Shown: positions 33,910-45,248, counted from the first letter of the stretch. The stretch: 64,000 bases of DNA from Thunnus maccoyii (GCF_910596095.1 NC_056540.1:19740501-19804500); one strand, 5' to 3'. The notes: a model not told the origin generated them from the sequence alone. Made by a program: numbers and translations.

Positions 33910-34746
33910 CATCCTTACACGACTCTGTTCCTGCAGATTTGGACATGTGATGCTCTTCAATTTGCTCTTAAAGCCAGCGATTTTGTTGCCATGGCACTTG
34001 TCCTAGTGGTGGATTTGACTGAGTCATCCTGGTGAATCGGTTCACAGCCCTCTTGACTGTTGAATATTGACTTGAAGCGTCTGTGCACAGAGACGGGTCT
34101 CTGTTGGACGTGTACCCAAAACTCACCAAAGCTTCTCTACTTTGACTCAACAGCTCCCATTTATCACTTCTGTCTCAATGTATGAGGGGAAAAGTACTTG
34201 TGGAGTGGACTTAACCAACATGATGTGGGTTTCCAGTCGCCAACATATGCATATTACATTGATTTTATTCTGTAATTGATTAATTGTTACCATCATTTTA
34301 AAACAGTTCAGTTGTAATTGTGCCTTTATCATGCAAAATGTTTTTTTTTTGTTTTGTTTTGTTTATGCTCTACATTTAAATCTCAAAAACATGTATTGAC
34401 TGTGTGTAAAATGTGTCCCTTTATTTTTAAATCCTTTTGTTGGTGAGCTGTTATTAAATTGGGTACAATCGCTAAAGTGCCAGACTGAACGGCAACATGT
34501 GGACGGTGACGAGGGCCAAAGACTGTTCAGGACTAAGCCATATGAAAAAAAAAAAACTCTTTCTGACACTCTAGGACAGACTTGAAAGTGACTGCTGTTT
34601 CTTAGTCACCTATCATTTCACTCTGTTTTCTGCTTGTGGTGCTTGTATGTGCTGCTGTGCTACATGCCAATTTATTTTGCAGTGTATAGCTATTAAGAGT
34701 AAGTTACTGTGCCTATGATGAGTTCAGCGATTTCTGTTTGACCTTT

Positions 34747-34752
34747 AATAAA
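34747..34752 (+). promoter_or_regulatory. strong candidate distal poly(A) signal (AATAAA)
   Basis: AATAAA followed by CACATAATTGTGATCC and a GT-rich TGTAGTGTGTTTTGTTG downstream element. It is well shaped as the end of a long mbnl3 transcript. Confidence 0.55.
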
Positions 34753-35952
34753 ACACATAATTGTGATCCTCTTGTAGTGTGTTTTGTTGCCGTCCTGTCA
34801 TACATTTATGGATTATAAGGTGTTTGTTTACCTGTGAATGACTGTTGATTGTGTTTATATGAAGGTTAGATTTACAGGTGCACTTGCAATGTTGAAATAA
34901 TGCAATATTTAGACCTTCTTAACTACAATGTTTAATTTAAATTACAGCTAGCATATCAGACCAAATCAAAGTACTTCTTGTTGTTCGACATCATAGTTGT
35001 GTGTAATTATAGGAGTACGTTTCCCACCGTGACTGAGCTAAAAGTTAAAAGCAACAGAAACAAAAACATGAAAGATGAAGTGTGATGTGATGACGTGCCA
35101 AGAGGCAGTGTTTCACTGCCTCGTGTGGTTGAAAGTTTCAAGTCCGTTGCACGTCTTATTTATGTCCGTTGTGCATCTGATTTATGTGGTTTGGGTTGGG
35201 TTTGGTCAAAAGTACGCTCTGTTGCACCTGTAACCACAGGCTGAGCTTCATTCTGGTCGTGCTGGCGTGCCACTTATCACGTAGCGGTAACGGTGGGGGA
35301 AATCTGCGTTGATGTTGAATCTGCTGTGGTGAATTTTAAATTCCATGTGGCTTATTCGTTTACTAGTCTGACTTGTTTATGACTTATTTTTGATACACGT
35401 GGTGTTTTGTTTACTTGCCACACAGGGCCAGCAGGAGCAACATGTACTGTTTCGTGAGCCAAAATTCAAATATAGTGGAAACCAAACCCACCCAGTCAGG
35501 TTTCGGAGCACACCCACTCGTAACAATGATATCACGGTGTACTGACACACCTGGAAGTACACTTTTACATCACTGCAGCAACAATAAGATTTTCAATTTG
35601 TGTTACTTTGCTCTTTAAAGTGGGGTTGAATCAGAAAGAAAGATAAATTAAATCACTTCCTGTGTATTTCTTCCCAACATGAAAGACTGACTTAAATGTT
35701 TTAAATGCACTTTTATCATCTGTATACAGAGTAAAATATTGTACATGTATTAATGTGTAAATGGAAAACTCTAGTTATTACTATCTAGTGTTGTATTCAT
35801 TTGTATTTACTAGTATTTTGTTTGTATCTGATTAATAAATGCATAAATTGATCAATTATATGAACAGTTCTCACATTTCAAGGCATTCAGAAGTAACTAT
35901 GACTAATGCAGCCAAATACTGACAACAATGAGATTAGTTTCTGCATGTTTTA

Positions 35953-36515
35953 AAGGACGGATTCACAATTCATCTCTTAAAACAACAGTTGGGAGCCCTA
36001 ATGAACACTGAAGCAGGTTTTTCTTGCTATAATCATTCCTCATGTTCATACTGACCATTAGAAGATCCCTTCATAACGCACTTACAATGTAAATGATGGT
36101 GAACAAAATCCACAGTCCTCATATTGAGCAAAAATGTACTTAAAAGTTTATCCGAAGCTAATATGAAGCTCCATCCTTCCAAATGAGTCAAATCAAGTAG
36201 AAATCTTTCAACCTTACAGTCTTTTTAATGCCAAGTTCCTCTTTTTGTTACGATACTTCCACTGCAGCTCAACAGGGAAGCGCAAGGGGGGAATTTGATG
36301 CTAAAAAGACAAAAAAGAAAGTTTTTTTTTTAATTACTGTGTGGAAACACTGTGGGTTTTGGCCCCCATCACTTACATTGAAAGCACATTTGAAGTGGAT
36401 CTTTTGAAGTAATCATAAGTTCAGTATGAAAGAGCAGCAAGAAAACCTCTTTCAGTGCTCATATGGACACATGACTGTTATTTTAAGACAGACTTGAAAA
36501 ACTGAATCTTTCTTT
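35953..36515. mobile_element. palindromic MITE, 'AAAGGACRGATTCACAA' family, copy 1
   Basis: The left end AAAGGACGGATTCACAATTC is the inverted counterpart of the right end TTAAGACAGACTTGAAAAAC. Long imperfect complementarity runs inward (TTGCTATAATCATTCCTCAT against AATCATAAGTTCAGTATGAA). The centre carries AACAGGGAAGCGCAA. A second copy is at 44620-45248 and an end fragment is at 51815-51885. Confidence 0.75.
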
Positions 36516-37234
36516 TAACATTTGAGAAATTAAACACTCTTTTATTTCTCTTCTTAGACTGTTTTCCTTTCTTTTCATTTTTGCACGGCCATCGTATAAG
36601 CACTACCTTGTGTGGTTTAAAGTTTCAAGTCCATTGCACGTCTGATTGCTGTGGTTAGGTTGGATTTAGTCAAAAGTGCGCTCTGTTGCACCTGTGAACA
36701 TATCCTTTTAGGGACAACATTGTGCATCAACACCACACTGAATAAATTCAGTAAAAATAAATAAATGAATTTACTGTGCTATTATGGTAATGTGCATGCT
36801 GGCTCACAGCTAAATTGGACAAAGCAATACTAATGTTATTAGCTACACCTGTGCAAGTCAAAACATCTGCTTGTAAAAATGTGAATAATTCTGTCACTTA
36901 TCCAGCATGAAAACACTATTATAGACACTATTATTTTATGTGTCTTTATGTCTCTTTGTTGTGGCTACTTGAGCCAGGTCATAACAGAATATACAGTAAC
37001 CACCTACTATATGTATATAAAGTAATGTCATTTTTTTTAACCATTTAATATTCATCTCAGCACTCTTCACTTCTTTACTCTATTTATATCCTGTTATATC
37101 CTGAAACAGTTTCACCTTTATAAAGTCATTCCTTGTGTATATTTCTGAAGATTGTTGTGTATGAAGTTATTTTTGTGTACGTACACTGAGAGCCACTGAA
37201 CCGGAGTCAAAATGCTTGTATGTGAAAACACACT

Positions 37235-37240
37235 AATAAA
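37235..37240 (+). promoter_or_regulatory. candidate poly(A) signal (AATAAA)
   Basis: ACACACTAATAAAGATG upstream of a T-rich stretch; it could be the most distal mbnl3 end. It lies only about 1.1 kb before the rap2c start codon. Confidence 0.35.
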
Positions 37241-37256
37241 GATGATTTTACTCACA

Positions 37257-37680
37257 CATAACCGGAACGCAGCCGGTGTTACACCGTGTTTGGTGACCCA
37301 TCAGATTCTGTGACCTGTAAAAAAAAAAAAAAAAGAAAAGATAAAAAAAAGGATTCTGTGATCTGCAGGGTTGGAAGAAGTAAAAGTATCAATACCACAA
37401 TGTAAAAGTAGTTAATTAGAAGTAAACATCCGTACTTAAAGTACTTTAGTACTTTAAGTAAATTTAGCTGGTAATACTCATATACTTTTAAATAAGTATG
37501 ATATTAAATGCATGATTTTTACTTGTAATGAAGTATTTTTTACATTGTGGTATTGATACTTTTACTCAAGTAAAGGATCTGAGTACTTCTTCCAATATTG
37601 CAGGTCACAGAATCTGATGGGTCACCAAATACGATGTAACACCGGAACCGGAAAACGTAGAAAAACACATAACCGGAAGT
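37257..37680. repeat. large inverted repeat next to the rap2c promoter
   Basis: The left arm (37257-37318) contains GGTGTTACACCGTGTTTGGT and GACCCATCAGATTCTGTGAC; the right arm (37603-37680) is its reverse complement with few mismatches. Nested inside are inner arms GGAAGAAGTAAAAGTATCAA (37372) and TTGATACTTTTACTCAAGTA-type sequence (37549-37596). The inner part is a member of the teleost 'AAGTAAAAGTA' hAT-like family. The outer arms include ETS-like CCGGAA motifs. Confidence 0.85.
37671..37680 (+). promoter_or_regulatory. ETS-like site in the rap2c promoter region
   Basis: AACCGGAAGT is a strong ETS consensus. Another CCGGAACCGGAA lies 20 bases upstream. The CpG-rich block follows at 37830-38000, so transcription of rap2c probably starts nearby. 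Confidence 0.5.
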
Positions 37681-38308
37681 GTTGTTCCAGTTAGCGGAAA
37701 CGAGGCATTTAGACTTAGGGAAGCAGTTGGAGGAGAAAAATATTTTCTTTCTGTAATAAAACCTGCCCAGTGCGGTGTTAAACACACACTGGAGCAGCAA
37801 CACTGCAACCAATGGACCCTCGGAGTGTAATTTTGACTCTGCGGTGCGTCCGTCGATAGCGCACACCGGCGCCGAGTTGCCGGGGCCGGGAACCAGAACC
37901 AGGCCCGGGGGCAGACGGACGGGCACAACCCAGCACTGTGCTCAACGACACCGGCGGAGTGTGTGCGGAGGAATTGGCATGCTGTCGGTAAGGGGAAGAG
38001 TAGCACCGTGTCTGTAGCCAGGCAGCCAGTCCCCCCCCCCGGTAAACGCTTGAAGCTCGAAGCATGGGACTTACCGCCAGCTAACGTTAACGGAGTTAAC
38101 GGTCAACTTTTCCTCTTCTAGCTAACAAAACAACAAGTATGAACGCTGGAGCCGAGTTAAAGTGAAAGAAGAGGGGTTACTATACATCACCTAACATTTG
38201 CCGTTTGTTTAAAAGGCCTGATAAATGTTTCTGGAGCGAGTATAACAGCGTAGCTACGTCGTTAGCCGCTACGTTTAGCCTGCCTCCCAATCGCCCCCCT
38301 CCCCTCAA
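37681..38308 (+). other. rap2c: rap2c promoter, CpG-rich 5' region and 5' UTR
   Basis: GC- and CpG-rich DNA (for example GGCGCCGAGTTGCCGGGGCC near 37868) with a run of 11 C at about 38031. A donor-like TCG|GTAAGG at 37988 and an acceptor-like CTCTTCTAG at 38113-38121 could bound a small intron in the 5' UTR. The exact transcription start is not visible. Confidence 0.5.
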
Positions 38309-38581
38309 ATGAAAGAATATAAAGTTGTCGTGCTGGGCAGCGGCGGCGTCGGCAAGTCCGCGCTGACCGTCCAGTTTGTCACCGGCACCTTCATCGAGAA
38401 ATACGACCCGACCATCGAGGACTTCTACCGCAAGGAGATCGAGGTGGACTCGTCGCCCTCCGTGCTGGAGATCCTGGACACGGCGGGGACGGAACAGTTC
38501 GCCTCCATGAGAGACTTGTACATCAAGAACGGGCAGGGCTTCATCCTGGTCTACAGCCTGGTCAACCAGCAGTCCTTCCAG
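38309..38581 (+). CDS. rap2c: rap2c coding exon 1
   Basis: 91 codons from ATG at 38309 ([20 protein letters not shown]) to donor CAG|GTAGCC. It holds the P-loop, both switch regions and the [11 protein letters not shown] strand. The base composition is GC-rich, in keeping with the CpG island over it. Confidence 0.97.
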
Positions 38582-40826
38582 GTAGCCTGCCGTGCAGCAG
38601 CTCATTTCACACACTCATAACTCAAAGATCCCCTCCAGACATGTTTAATGTATATATAAAATACTCCACTTTGAATAATAATTTATGTCTGACATAGTTT
38701 TTCCACAAAAAGTTAAATTATCTTGTTAAAATCACCTCCTTCTCCCTCATTAAAAATCAGAGAATCTATGAATATGCACATATAGTTAGTCAAGTTAAGT
38801 CAATTTTATTTGTATAACCCAATATCACAAATTTGCCTCGAGGGGCTTTACAGTCTGTACAGTAATACACCATCCTTTGTCCCTAGAGCCTCAATTAGAT
38901 TGAGGAAAAACTCCCAAAAAAAACCCTTTAATGGGGAAAAAATGGAAGAAACCTCAGTACAAGCAACAGAAGAGGGGTTCCTCTCCGAGGACGGACAGTA
39001 GATGTTGTGTGTGCAGAATAGGACAAGAAAGACAAATTAGAGAAATATAGCATAAAGCAGGATAACAAGATTATAATGGATTTATAATATAGGAAGAATG
39101 TGATGACCTGCTGGACACAAGATGTCTCCTACTTGGCTGTAAAGTCATTTCTAAGTGTTTGTGCACTGGAGGCTTCAGGTTTCAACATCACACTTGTATA
39201 AGTTAAATATTGAACCATGTTTGTCTTCCAAACTATTTGTGTTGTCACAAATCATGCCCGTAGGTCCGCCCCTTAAAGTCAGAGTTTCAATGAGCTCAGA
39301 GAAACTTTTTAAGCAGATGAAAGTGAAAACAGCTTTCTAGTGTCAAACTCTGCACAAACACCATTCTGCACAGTGAAGCTCAAACATTCAACTGAAATAA
39401 CAAGAAGAAAACACATTTTTGAACTGATGGGGACTTTAAAGTGCACATATGTGGAAAAGTGGTCAGTCAGGGTATTAAGTTGCTACATAAAGGTGTGATG
39501 TATAGTGTTCATGTTGTTAGTGCTGCTATTTCAGATCCATGCACCATCCTGTGACTCCTATTTACTTAAGACTATTGCTAATGTCGTAAAGTTAAAGTAA
39601 CACACAATGTGTGTACTCATGCTGTATTAGCATCTTAAAACAGGGGATCAATAATACCTTATTTACTGCAAAACAGTGATCTACTGTACATCATCATCTT
39701 TGTAACTGCAGAGGAAACTGTCAAAGAAGTCATCGTTTTTATTTCTATATTGCATTTATTTGCTACACAATCAAGTGATCAGTTTTAACTGAGATTATAG
39801 CCAACAGATATGAAATAGTGTTGAACCAGAGATAGATAGATAGATGCTTTATTAATCCCAAAGGGAAATTAAAATGTTCATGGATCCAACTATGATGTAA
39901 GAAAGGTAAAAACAAATGCAATTAGTGGCAATTTATGTATTTAAAAATGGTAATAAATATATGTGTATGATTGGGGGGGGGTCTTAGGTAGTGACCTCAT
40001 TTAGGATCTTAGTGGTCTGAGGGCAGAGGCTCGTCCTGAGCCTCTCGGTGCTGGTTTGGTGTATCCGGTACCTTCTTCCCAACCGCAGCAGGGAGAAAAG
40101 GCTGTTAATCTGGGTGTTTGGGGTCTTTAATGATTCTCTCAGCCTTATTCTTGTAGAGACGGGTGTAAATATCCTTTAGACAGAGTAGAGCACCGCCTAT
40201 TGTATGTTCAGCTGAACGAACCACTCCTTGTGGGGCCTTGTGGGCCTGTTCGGCACTGTCTCTCTGGCTCTCTTGATGGTGCAGTGGTAGAAATTTTAGG
40301 GGATACCCAGAATTTCCTCAAGCGTCTGAGGTGAAACAGTTTCAGGTTTTAAGGATGTTTAGTGACTTTTTTTGCATATGCTTAATTTTCTCACTTTTCT
40401 AGTGTGAACTCACTGCATAAACAAAACATTTTTATGGAATTAGGACACAACTGTAGTGTTTATACTGCATTTTTACTCCCGCCCTATAAACTGCCTTGTT
40501 GTTTTCAGGAAAAACTAACATGCTCATGTTCCTCTTCCATCTTTCAGGACATAAGGCCAATGCGAGACCAAATAGTGCGAGTGAAGCGCTTCGAGAAGGT
40601 GCCGTTGATCCTGGTGGGGAACAAAGTCGACCTGGAGTCTGAGCGTGAGGTCGCAGGGTCAGACGGGCGAGCTCTGGCTCAAGAGTGGGGCTGCCCTTTT
40701 ATTGAAACTTCTGCCAAGAGCAAGACCATGGTGGATGAGCTGTTCGCCGAGATAGTCCGACAGATGAATTATTCCACGCTGCCGGAAAAGCAGGAACAGT
40801 GCTGCACAGCCTGTGTGGTACAGTGA
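38309..40826 (+). CDS. rap2c: Ras-related GTPase Rap-2c (whole coding span, intron included)
   Basis: A membrane-bound Ras-family switch that binds effectors such as the MAP4K and TNIK kinases and regulates cytoskeleton and adhesion. Exons 38309-38581 and 40548-40826 join in phase 0 to give 183 aa, the length of human RAP2C, with very few changes. The P-loop GSGGVGKS is at residues 10-17, switch I has T35 and the Rap2-specific F39, the DTAGTE switch II start is at 57-62 (T61, the Rap feature), and NKVD is at 116-119 with ETSAK further on. The C-terminus [10 protein letters not shown] has C176/C177 for palmitoylation and the CAAX box CVVQ for prenylation. RAP2C rather than RAP2A/B is chosen from the tail and the mbnl3 neighbour. 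Confidence 0.96.
38791..39090 (+). repeat. dispersed teleost repeat in rap2c intron
   Basis: Recognised by TCAATTTTATTTGTATAACC, CAATATCACAAATTTGCCTC, GGCTTTACAGTCTGTACAG, GAGGAAAAACTCCC and GGAAGAAACCTCAG in that order, a widespread teleost interspersed element. The 63-codon open frame over it has no protein meaning. Confidence 0.75.
39830..40320 (-). mobile_element. non-LTR retrotransposon 3' tail (CR1/Rex-like) in rap2c intron
   Basis: The right part, on the minus strand, encodes [20 protein letters not shown] and [11 protein letters not shown], the conserved end of CR1/Rex-type reverse transcriptases. The left end is AAATTTCCCTTTGGGATTAA-type UTR (minus strand) ending in a (GATA)n microsatellite at 39830. 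It is 5'-truncated. Confidence 0.75.
40548..40826 (+). CDS. rap2c: rap2c coding exon 2
   Basis: 92 codons plus TGA at 40824-40826. It starts [20 protein letters not shown] after acceptor ATCTTTCAG, holds NKVD and ETSAK, and ends in CVVQ. The segment [17 protein letters not shown] differs slightly from human ([17 protein letters not shown]). Confidence 0.97.
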   Translation, partial: DIRPMRDQIVRVKRFEKVPLILVGNKVDLESEREVAGSDGRALAQEWGCPFIETSAKSKTMVDELFAEIVRQMNYSTLPEKQEQCCTACVVQ

Positions 40827-42760
40827 AGAAGAGGTACGTACGCTGGCGTTCCCATCTTCCTTTACATGATTAGATTCGTACTCGGGTCGCGCCAAAGAGC
40901 CCACAAACACAGCACAGTTGGCTGCTCACTAATTTTACAAAATGTGATGAAATGTCCCTGCAGTGCCGGTGTAAAAATGGTTCACAAGCTGAGGAGAAAT
41001 GTGACACATGGATGACTGTGTGGTGTTTCAGTGCAGTGCGAGGGAGAGGAGAGGAGTGATTCGGCTGGAAGTGAGAAGGACGAGTGGGTGGTGCTGCTCT
41101 GCACAAACCGTTGGTTTAGCTTGTTATCATAAGATCGCAGAAAGTATGTGGCATGAAGAACACAACTGTCTGAGCAGCTCAGGGGTGGGAGGGGGGAAAA
41201 AAAGCCCCCGAAGAGTAGAGACTAATGAAGCAGACAGTCCTGTGAGCCGAGCCGTAGAAAGAGGAAAATGTAACATCCTGAAAAAGAAATTATGTTCCAA
41301 AACAGGAAGCTCACTTTAGATTCTGTGATGAAATGTTGCCTGCGCCAAGCACAGCTGACACAGATGCACAGTGAGAAAGCCAGTTTTGACCTTTTAGACC
41401 TGTTGTATTAATTATCGGCTCTCTTTTTTTCTCTGTTTTTAATAGATGCAGCATCTGTCTGGATCTCCACAAGCATTTTGATGAACCATGAACAACCAAA
41501 CTTTTGACCTTACTGACAAAACTTCACCGTAGCTGAAGGTGAAGCTTCTGACTTTCTGTCACAGAGCGTCTGACTGGAAAGACGTCGGTCCTATTTTTGA
41601 TATCATAACTGTTAGAGACGTTTTCTGCTGCAACCTTAACGGCCTTTGCGATGTCCCAGGATGGAGCTGTTCTTCAGAAGACAGACTGACTTGGAGCGAG
41701 CTCGGACGGCCATCTGTGAATTTCAGTCTCTCTCTCTTTATTTTTTTTTTTTTCCTCCTTTTAGTCGGAAGTATCCCTGAAGTAATAAGCAAGAGTGTTT
41801 GTGAGGTTGCAGCTTCTTTTTAAAGCTGCTTTAAGCACTATTATATACTTTATTATTAATTGTATTATGTCTCAAGTTTGGAGTTTGAAAAAGTATTTGA
41901 TAATATTGACAGATTTTTACTTTTAAGCACGCATACTTAAGGAGCCCATGAGCAGCCAGTTTGTTGCTGCCCAGGTGTACTGCTCATTTTATTTAGGAAA
42001 AAAAAAGCTTTTTAGCTTGAGGAAACTTGATTAAACCTGTGACATTTTCATTAAGGGATGGTCATTTTATCCACCCAGCGGCATAAATTTCAAGAATTTC
42101 CTCTTCTTTTAATCGCAGTAGCCTGAGGCAGCTTAACTCATCCATAAATATGCATGCTCAAAATTGAAAATGTCCTACTAAATCAACTTGAAGTGATAAG
42201 AAGAGCCATTTTACTGTTTTTAGCCTGAATTCTGTCAAAACATCAGAAACATTATCGCTGTGCTGTACAAGGCATGAACCATGCAGAGGCAGGTCTTCCA
42301 ATTTCCCGTTTTCTTGAGGAGTCTCTGTCGGAGAATGATTTTGGAACGACCGAATGGAAGCTCTCAGTGCATATTTGTGTTTGACTACATGATGTGTGTT
42401 GCTTTAAATCCAGGAGATGCTGATACGTGTCATCAAATAACTCCAGCTGCAATGTGGTTTGATAAAAGTTCTGGCACAGTTACGCAGATTTAACATTGTA
42501 TTATTATTTTTTCTCTCATAGTAACCTATTTATTAAAAACTAATGACATGGGTAGCCAGTTTTAAACATTTAATTTTATACTAGGTTTTCGCTTTTTGTG
42601 ACTTTTCAGGATATATGGTATATTGTTTTTTTGTTTTTTTTTAAGCTGAGAATTTAACAGAGCCTTAAATAATTTCTGTTGCACCCTCGTCTCACGTTTC
42701 TTTTTTCTCTCTAAGATAAAACAACTGTCAACATCTGGTAATAAACTCGCTGGCCTTTCC
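40827..42760 (+). other. rap2c: rap2c 3' UTR region
   Basis: No coding frame. A donor GAAGAAGAG|GTACGT at 40833/40834 and an acceptor TTTTTAATAG at 41436-41445 suggest a 3' UTR intron of 612 nt. AATAAA at 42740-42745 is a candidate poly(A) signal. Confidence 0.5.
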
Positions 42761-43017
42761 GCTTTCATCATGAGACACAGTTAAAGTATCTTTAATTGAC
42801 ACACCGCCAGTTCTGTGTTTCCCTCGATCTGATCATTTCTCATTTCTTTCTCATGTTTTCTGTCTAGTCCTCTGTAGCAACAGAGACTTTGGTGGTCGTA
42901 CGGTAGCCTTGTCTTCTTGTTCATGCTGCTGTGAAACATGTTAAAACTTTTGTTAAACTGGCAACAGTCACATAAGACTTTTGTGCCTGTTTCGACCAGT
43001 TTTGTAAAAGCCCTTGT

Positions 43018-43350
43018 AGAGCTGAAATGGTTAGACAATTGGCACAACTGTTTTTAATATTCGATTTATTGTTTAAGTTCAATTATTAAGCAAATATTCT
43101 TGAATAATACTTTGGTTTCAGCCTTTCAGATGTGTGGATTTGCTGCTTCTCTTTGTTATGTCATTAAAATTAAATATCTTTGCATTTAAGACTGTTGATC
43201 AGATAACAGCCAATTTAAAAACGACAGTTGCAACAGGCTTTTTTTTTTTTTTTACCATTGTCTGACTTTTTATAGACTAAACAATTAATCCATTAATTAA
43301 AAACATTTATAGATTCATTGATAGTGACAATAATCATTACATAAAGCCTT
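43018..43350 (+). repeat. dispersed repeat, 'AGAGCTGaAA' family
   Basis: AGAGCTGAAATGGTTAG at the left; CAGCCTTTCAGATGTGTGGA and TATAGACTAAACAATTAATC inside; ends near ATAAAGCCTTAA. Same order of blocks as at 20240-20604. Confidence 0.7.
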
Positions 43351-43883
43351 AATTCTTTGTCAGCAACCATTAAACACCACATTCTCATTTTATAACTTTT
43401 ATGTTGTAAGTTGTAAACAATGAGTGAAAACATCATTTTTGTACAAACTATGCCTTATATAGTACGACCCCACATAATGACGTCACTGATGTGGTTCAAA
43501 GTTCATTCATGACCTTAAGGAAACGGCAGTTGGGTAAACAGTTTCACCACAAGGTCAATTTAGTATCTGTTCTGAAAGTTTGACTCATACTACTCATTAC
43601 TACATCTTTATCAGCAGATTGAGTTTATAAAGACGTCTGCCAAGATGGATGCCAAGGCAACAACCGAGCAAACTCCCATCTGCTGATGATGATCACTTGA
43701 TATGACTAAAAGCTCCAGAACAGCCACTAAACACACCTTGCAGAGAGACGGTTTAGTCGGTGACGTATGTGAAGTTTCTGGTCATGTTTTCCAGACAGAA
43801 AACAAGGCAGAACTGTTTTATCTGAAGCGACATTGTCTAAAAATATCAACTCTCACAAACAGGGTGCACTTTCCACTTCCTTG

Positions 43884-43888
<5 letters not shown>

Positions 43889-43920
<32 letters not shown>
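43889..43920. repeat. (GT)n microsatellite
   Basis: Sixteen GT units, seen directly. Confidence 0.95.
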
Positions 43921-43921
<1 letters not shown>

Positions 43922-44619
43922 CAAGATCAAGACTGGCAGAGTGCAATGATGTTGGCGTGTGCTTTGCAAATGTGTTTCTTGCATTCGTCACACCCCATGG
44001 AGTACAAAGCTGTCTCTCCTTCCTCTTGCTCTGCGGTTATCAGGTGGGGCTGCTGGGTGCTAGACGCTGCATCCCTCACCGAACTGGCAGCAGCTGCTGT
44101 GTGAGGATGGCGCTGACGTCTCTGAATCAGCTGGGTCACCACAGCTCTTTCAAGCTCCTTGAGGGCGAAAAAAAAACAACAACTTCCATTTCAGTTTCTT
44201 GTCCTGGTTTCCATGCTGGGTTCATCTCTTGTCTGCGCCATAAGAGAAACAAAAACATCACAGGCTGCTGTGCTGTCAGCTGCCTGGAGTGAGCACTATG
44301 CGCCAGCAAGCTGTTTGTTTTGTCTTGTTGTCCTGACTGATACGAGGATTTCTCTTCCCTCGTGATCACAGTTACATATCTGTGTAGTATGAGCAGTTAC
44401 AGGACAGTTTATTGTTCTTAGGACCAAGTAAACCAGTGTGTGACCCTTTGAAGACAAGCAGATGGAGTGACATGAGAAGCTCTACACTGTTCATGATTAG
44501 TTTCCCAGTAAGCGAGGTTTTGTTGATTTACAGGTTAAAGATGTTTGACCTGAACTTAATTTGGTTGACAAAACACTTAAACTGCACTTAAGCGTTCCAG
44601 GGTTTACAGAGTATTCAGA

Positions 44620-45248
44620 TCATCAAAGGACAGGTTCACAATTTCTCAAGTCTGTCTTAAAACAACAACCAGGTGTCCATATGAGCACTGAAAGAGGTTT
44701 TCCTCGCTATAATCATCCCTCCTGTTCACACTGACTATTAAAAGATCCCCTTCAAATGTGTTTTCAATGTAAGTGATGCGGGACAAAATCCACAGTGTTT
44801 CCACAAAGTCATTTCATGCAAAAAAGGCATTTAAAAGTTGACCTGAAGCTTATATGAGGCTCCAACAGTCTGTGTTAGTCATATCAATTGGATATCTGCC
44901 ACATTTACAGTCTTTTTAGCATCAAATTCCCTCTTTGTGTTTCCCTGTTGAGCTGCGGTGGAAGTACCGTAACAAAAAGAGGAACTCAAAACACTGAACG
45001 TTGAAAGATATCTTCTTGATTTGACTAAATTGGACGGTTGAAGCTTCATATCAGCTTCAGATAAATGAGAAGGGGTACTGTGGATTTTGTCCCTCATCAC
45101 TTACATATAAAGTGTATTTTGAAATGATCTTCTAATGGTCAGTATGAACAGGAGGAATGATTACAGCGAGAAAAACCTGTTTCAATGTCCATTTGGGCTC
45201 CTGACTTGTTTAAAGACAGACTTGAAAAATTGTGTATCTGTCCTTTAA
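44620..45248. mobile_element. palindromic MITE, 'AAAGGACRGATTCACAA' family, copy 2
   Basis: Ends AAAGGACAGGTTCACAATTT and AATTGTGTATCTGTCCTTTA are inverted repeats. Next inward are AAGTCTGTCTTAAAACAA and TTAAAGACAGACTTGAAA, also complementary. The whole unit is close to a perfect palindrome around CTGTTGAGCTGCGG. It aligns throughout with 35953-36515. Confidence 0.8.

Larger units (their letters stand above)
27473..34760 (+). other. probable long mbnl3 3' UTR and downstream region
   Basis: 7.3 kb without conserved coding exons. Muscleblind genes have long 3' UTRs. It holds CA and poly(A)/poly(T) runs, a nested element at 30573-31698, a GTAC-rich palindromic repeat around 30060-30180, (TTTG)n, (CAG)6 and candidate poly(A) signals at 33229 and 34747. 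How much of it is transcribed cannot be told from sequence. Confidence 0.5.
34761..37256. other. intergenic region or distal mbnl3 3' UTR
   Basis: No supported gene. It contains a pair of direct repeats (35108-35240 and 36601-36700, sharing AAAGTTTCAAGTCC and CGCTCTGTTGCACCTGT), a palindromic element at 35953-36515, and another AATAAA at 37235-37240 just before the inverted repeat at 37257. Confidence 0.6.
38582..40547 (+). other. rap2c intron
   Basis: 2.0 kb, GT-AG. It contains a teleost dispersed repeat (38791-39090) and a retrotransposon tail on the minus strand (39830-40320). There is no exon. Confidence 0.9.

Noticed and set aside
33793..34035. Polyglutamine open frame at the CAG repeat
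   Set aside because: Only six CAG and two CAA units, no further protein features; most likely a non-coding microsatellite.
38180..38614. Antisense open frame over rap2c exon 1
   Set aside because: Shadow of the GC-rich sense exon.
38810..39001. 63-codon open frame in rap2c intron
   Set aside because: It lies in a common dispersed teleost repeat.
43702..44292. 196-codon open frame on the + strand
   Set aside because: Crosses a (GT)16 tract read as Cys-Val repeats; no recognisable domain and no splice or promoter support.
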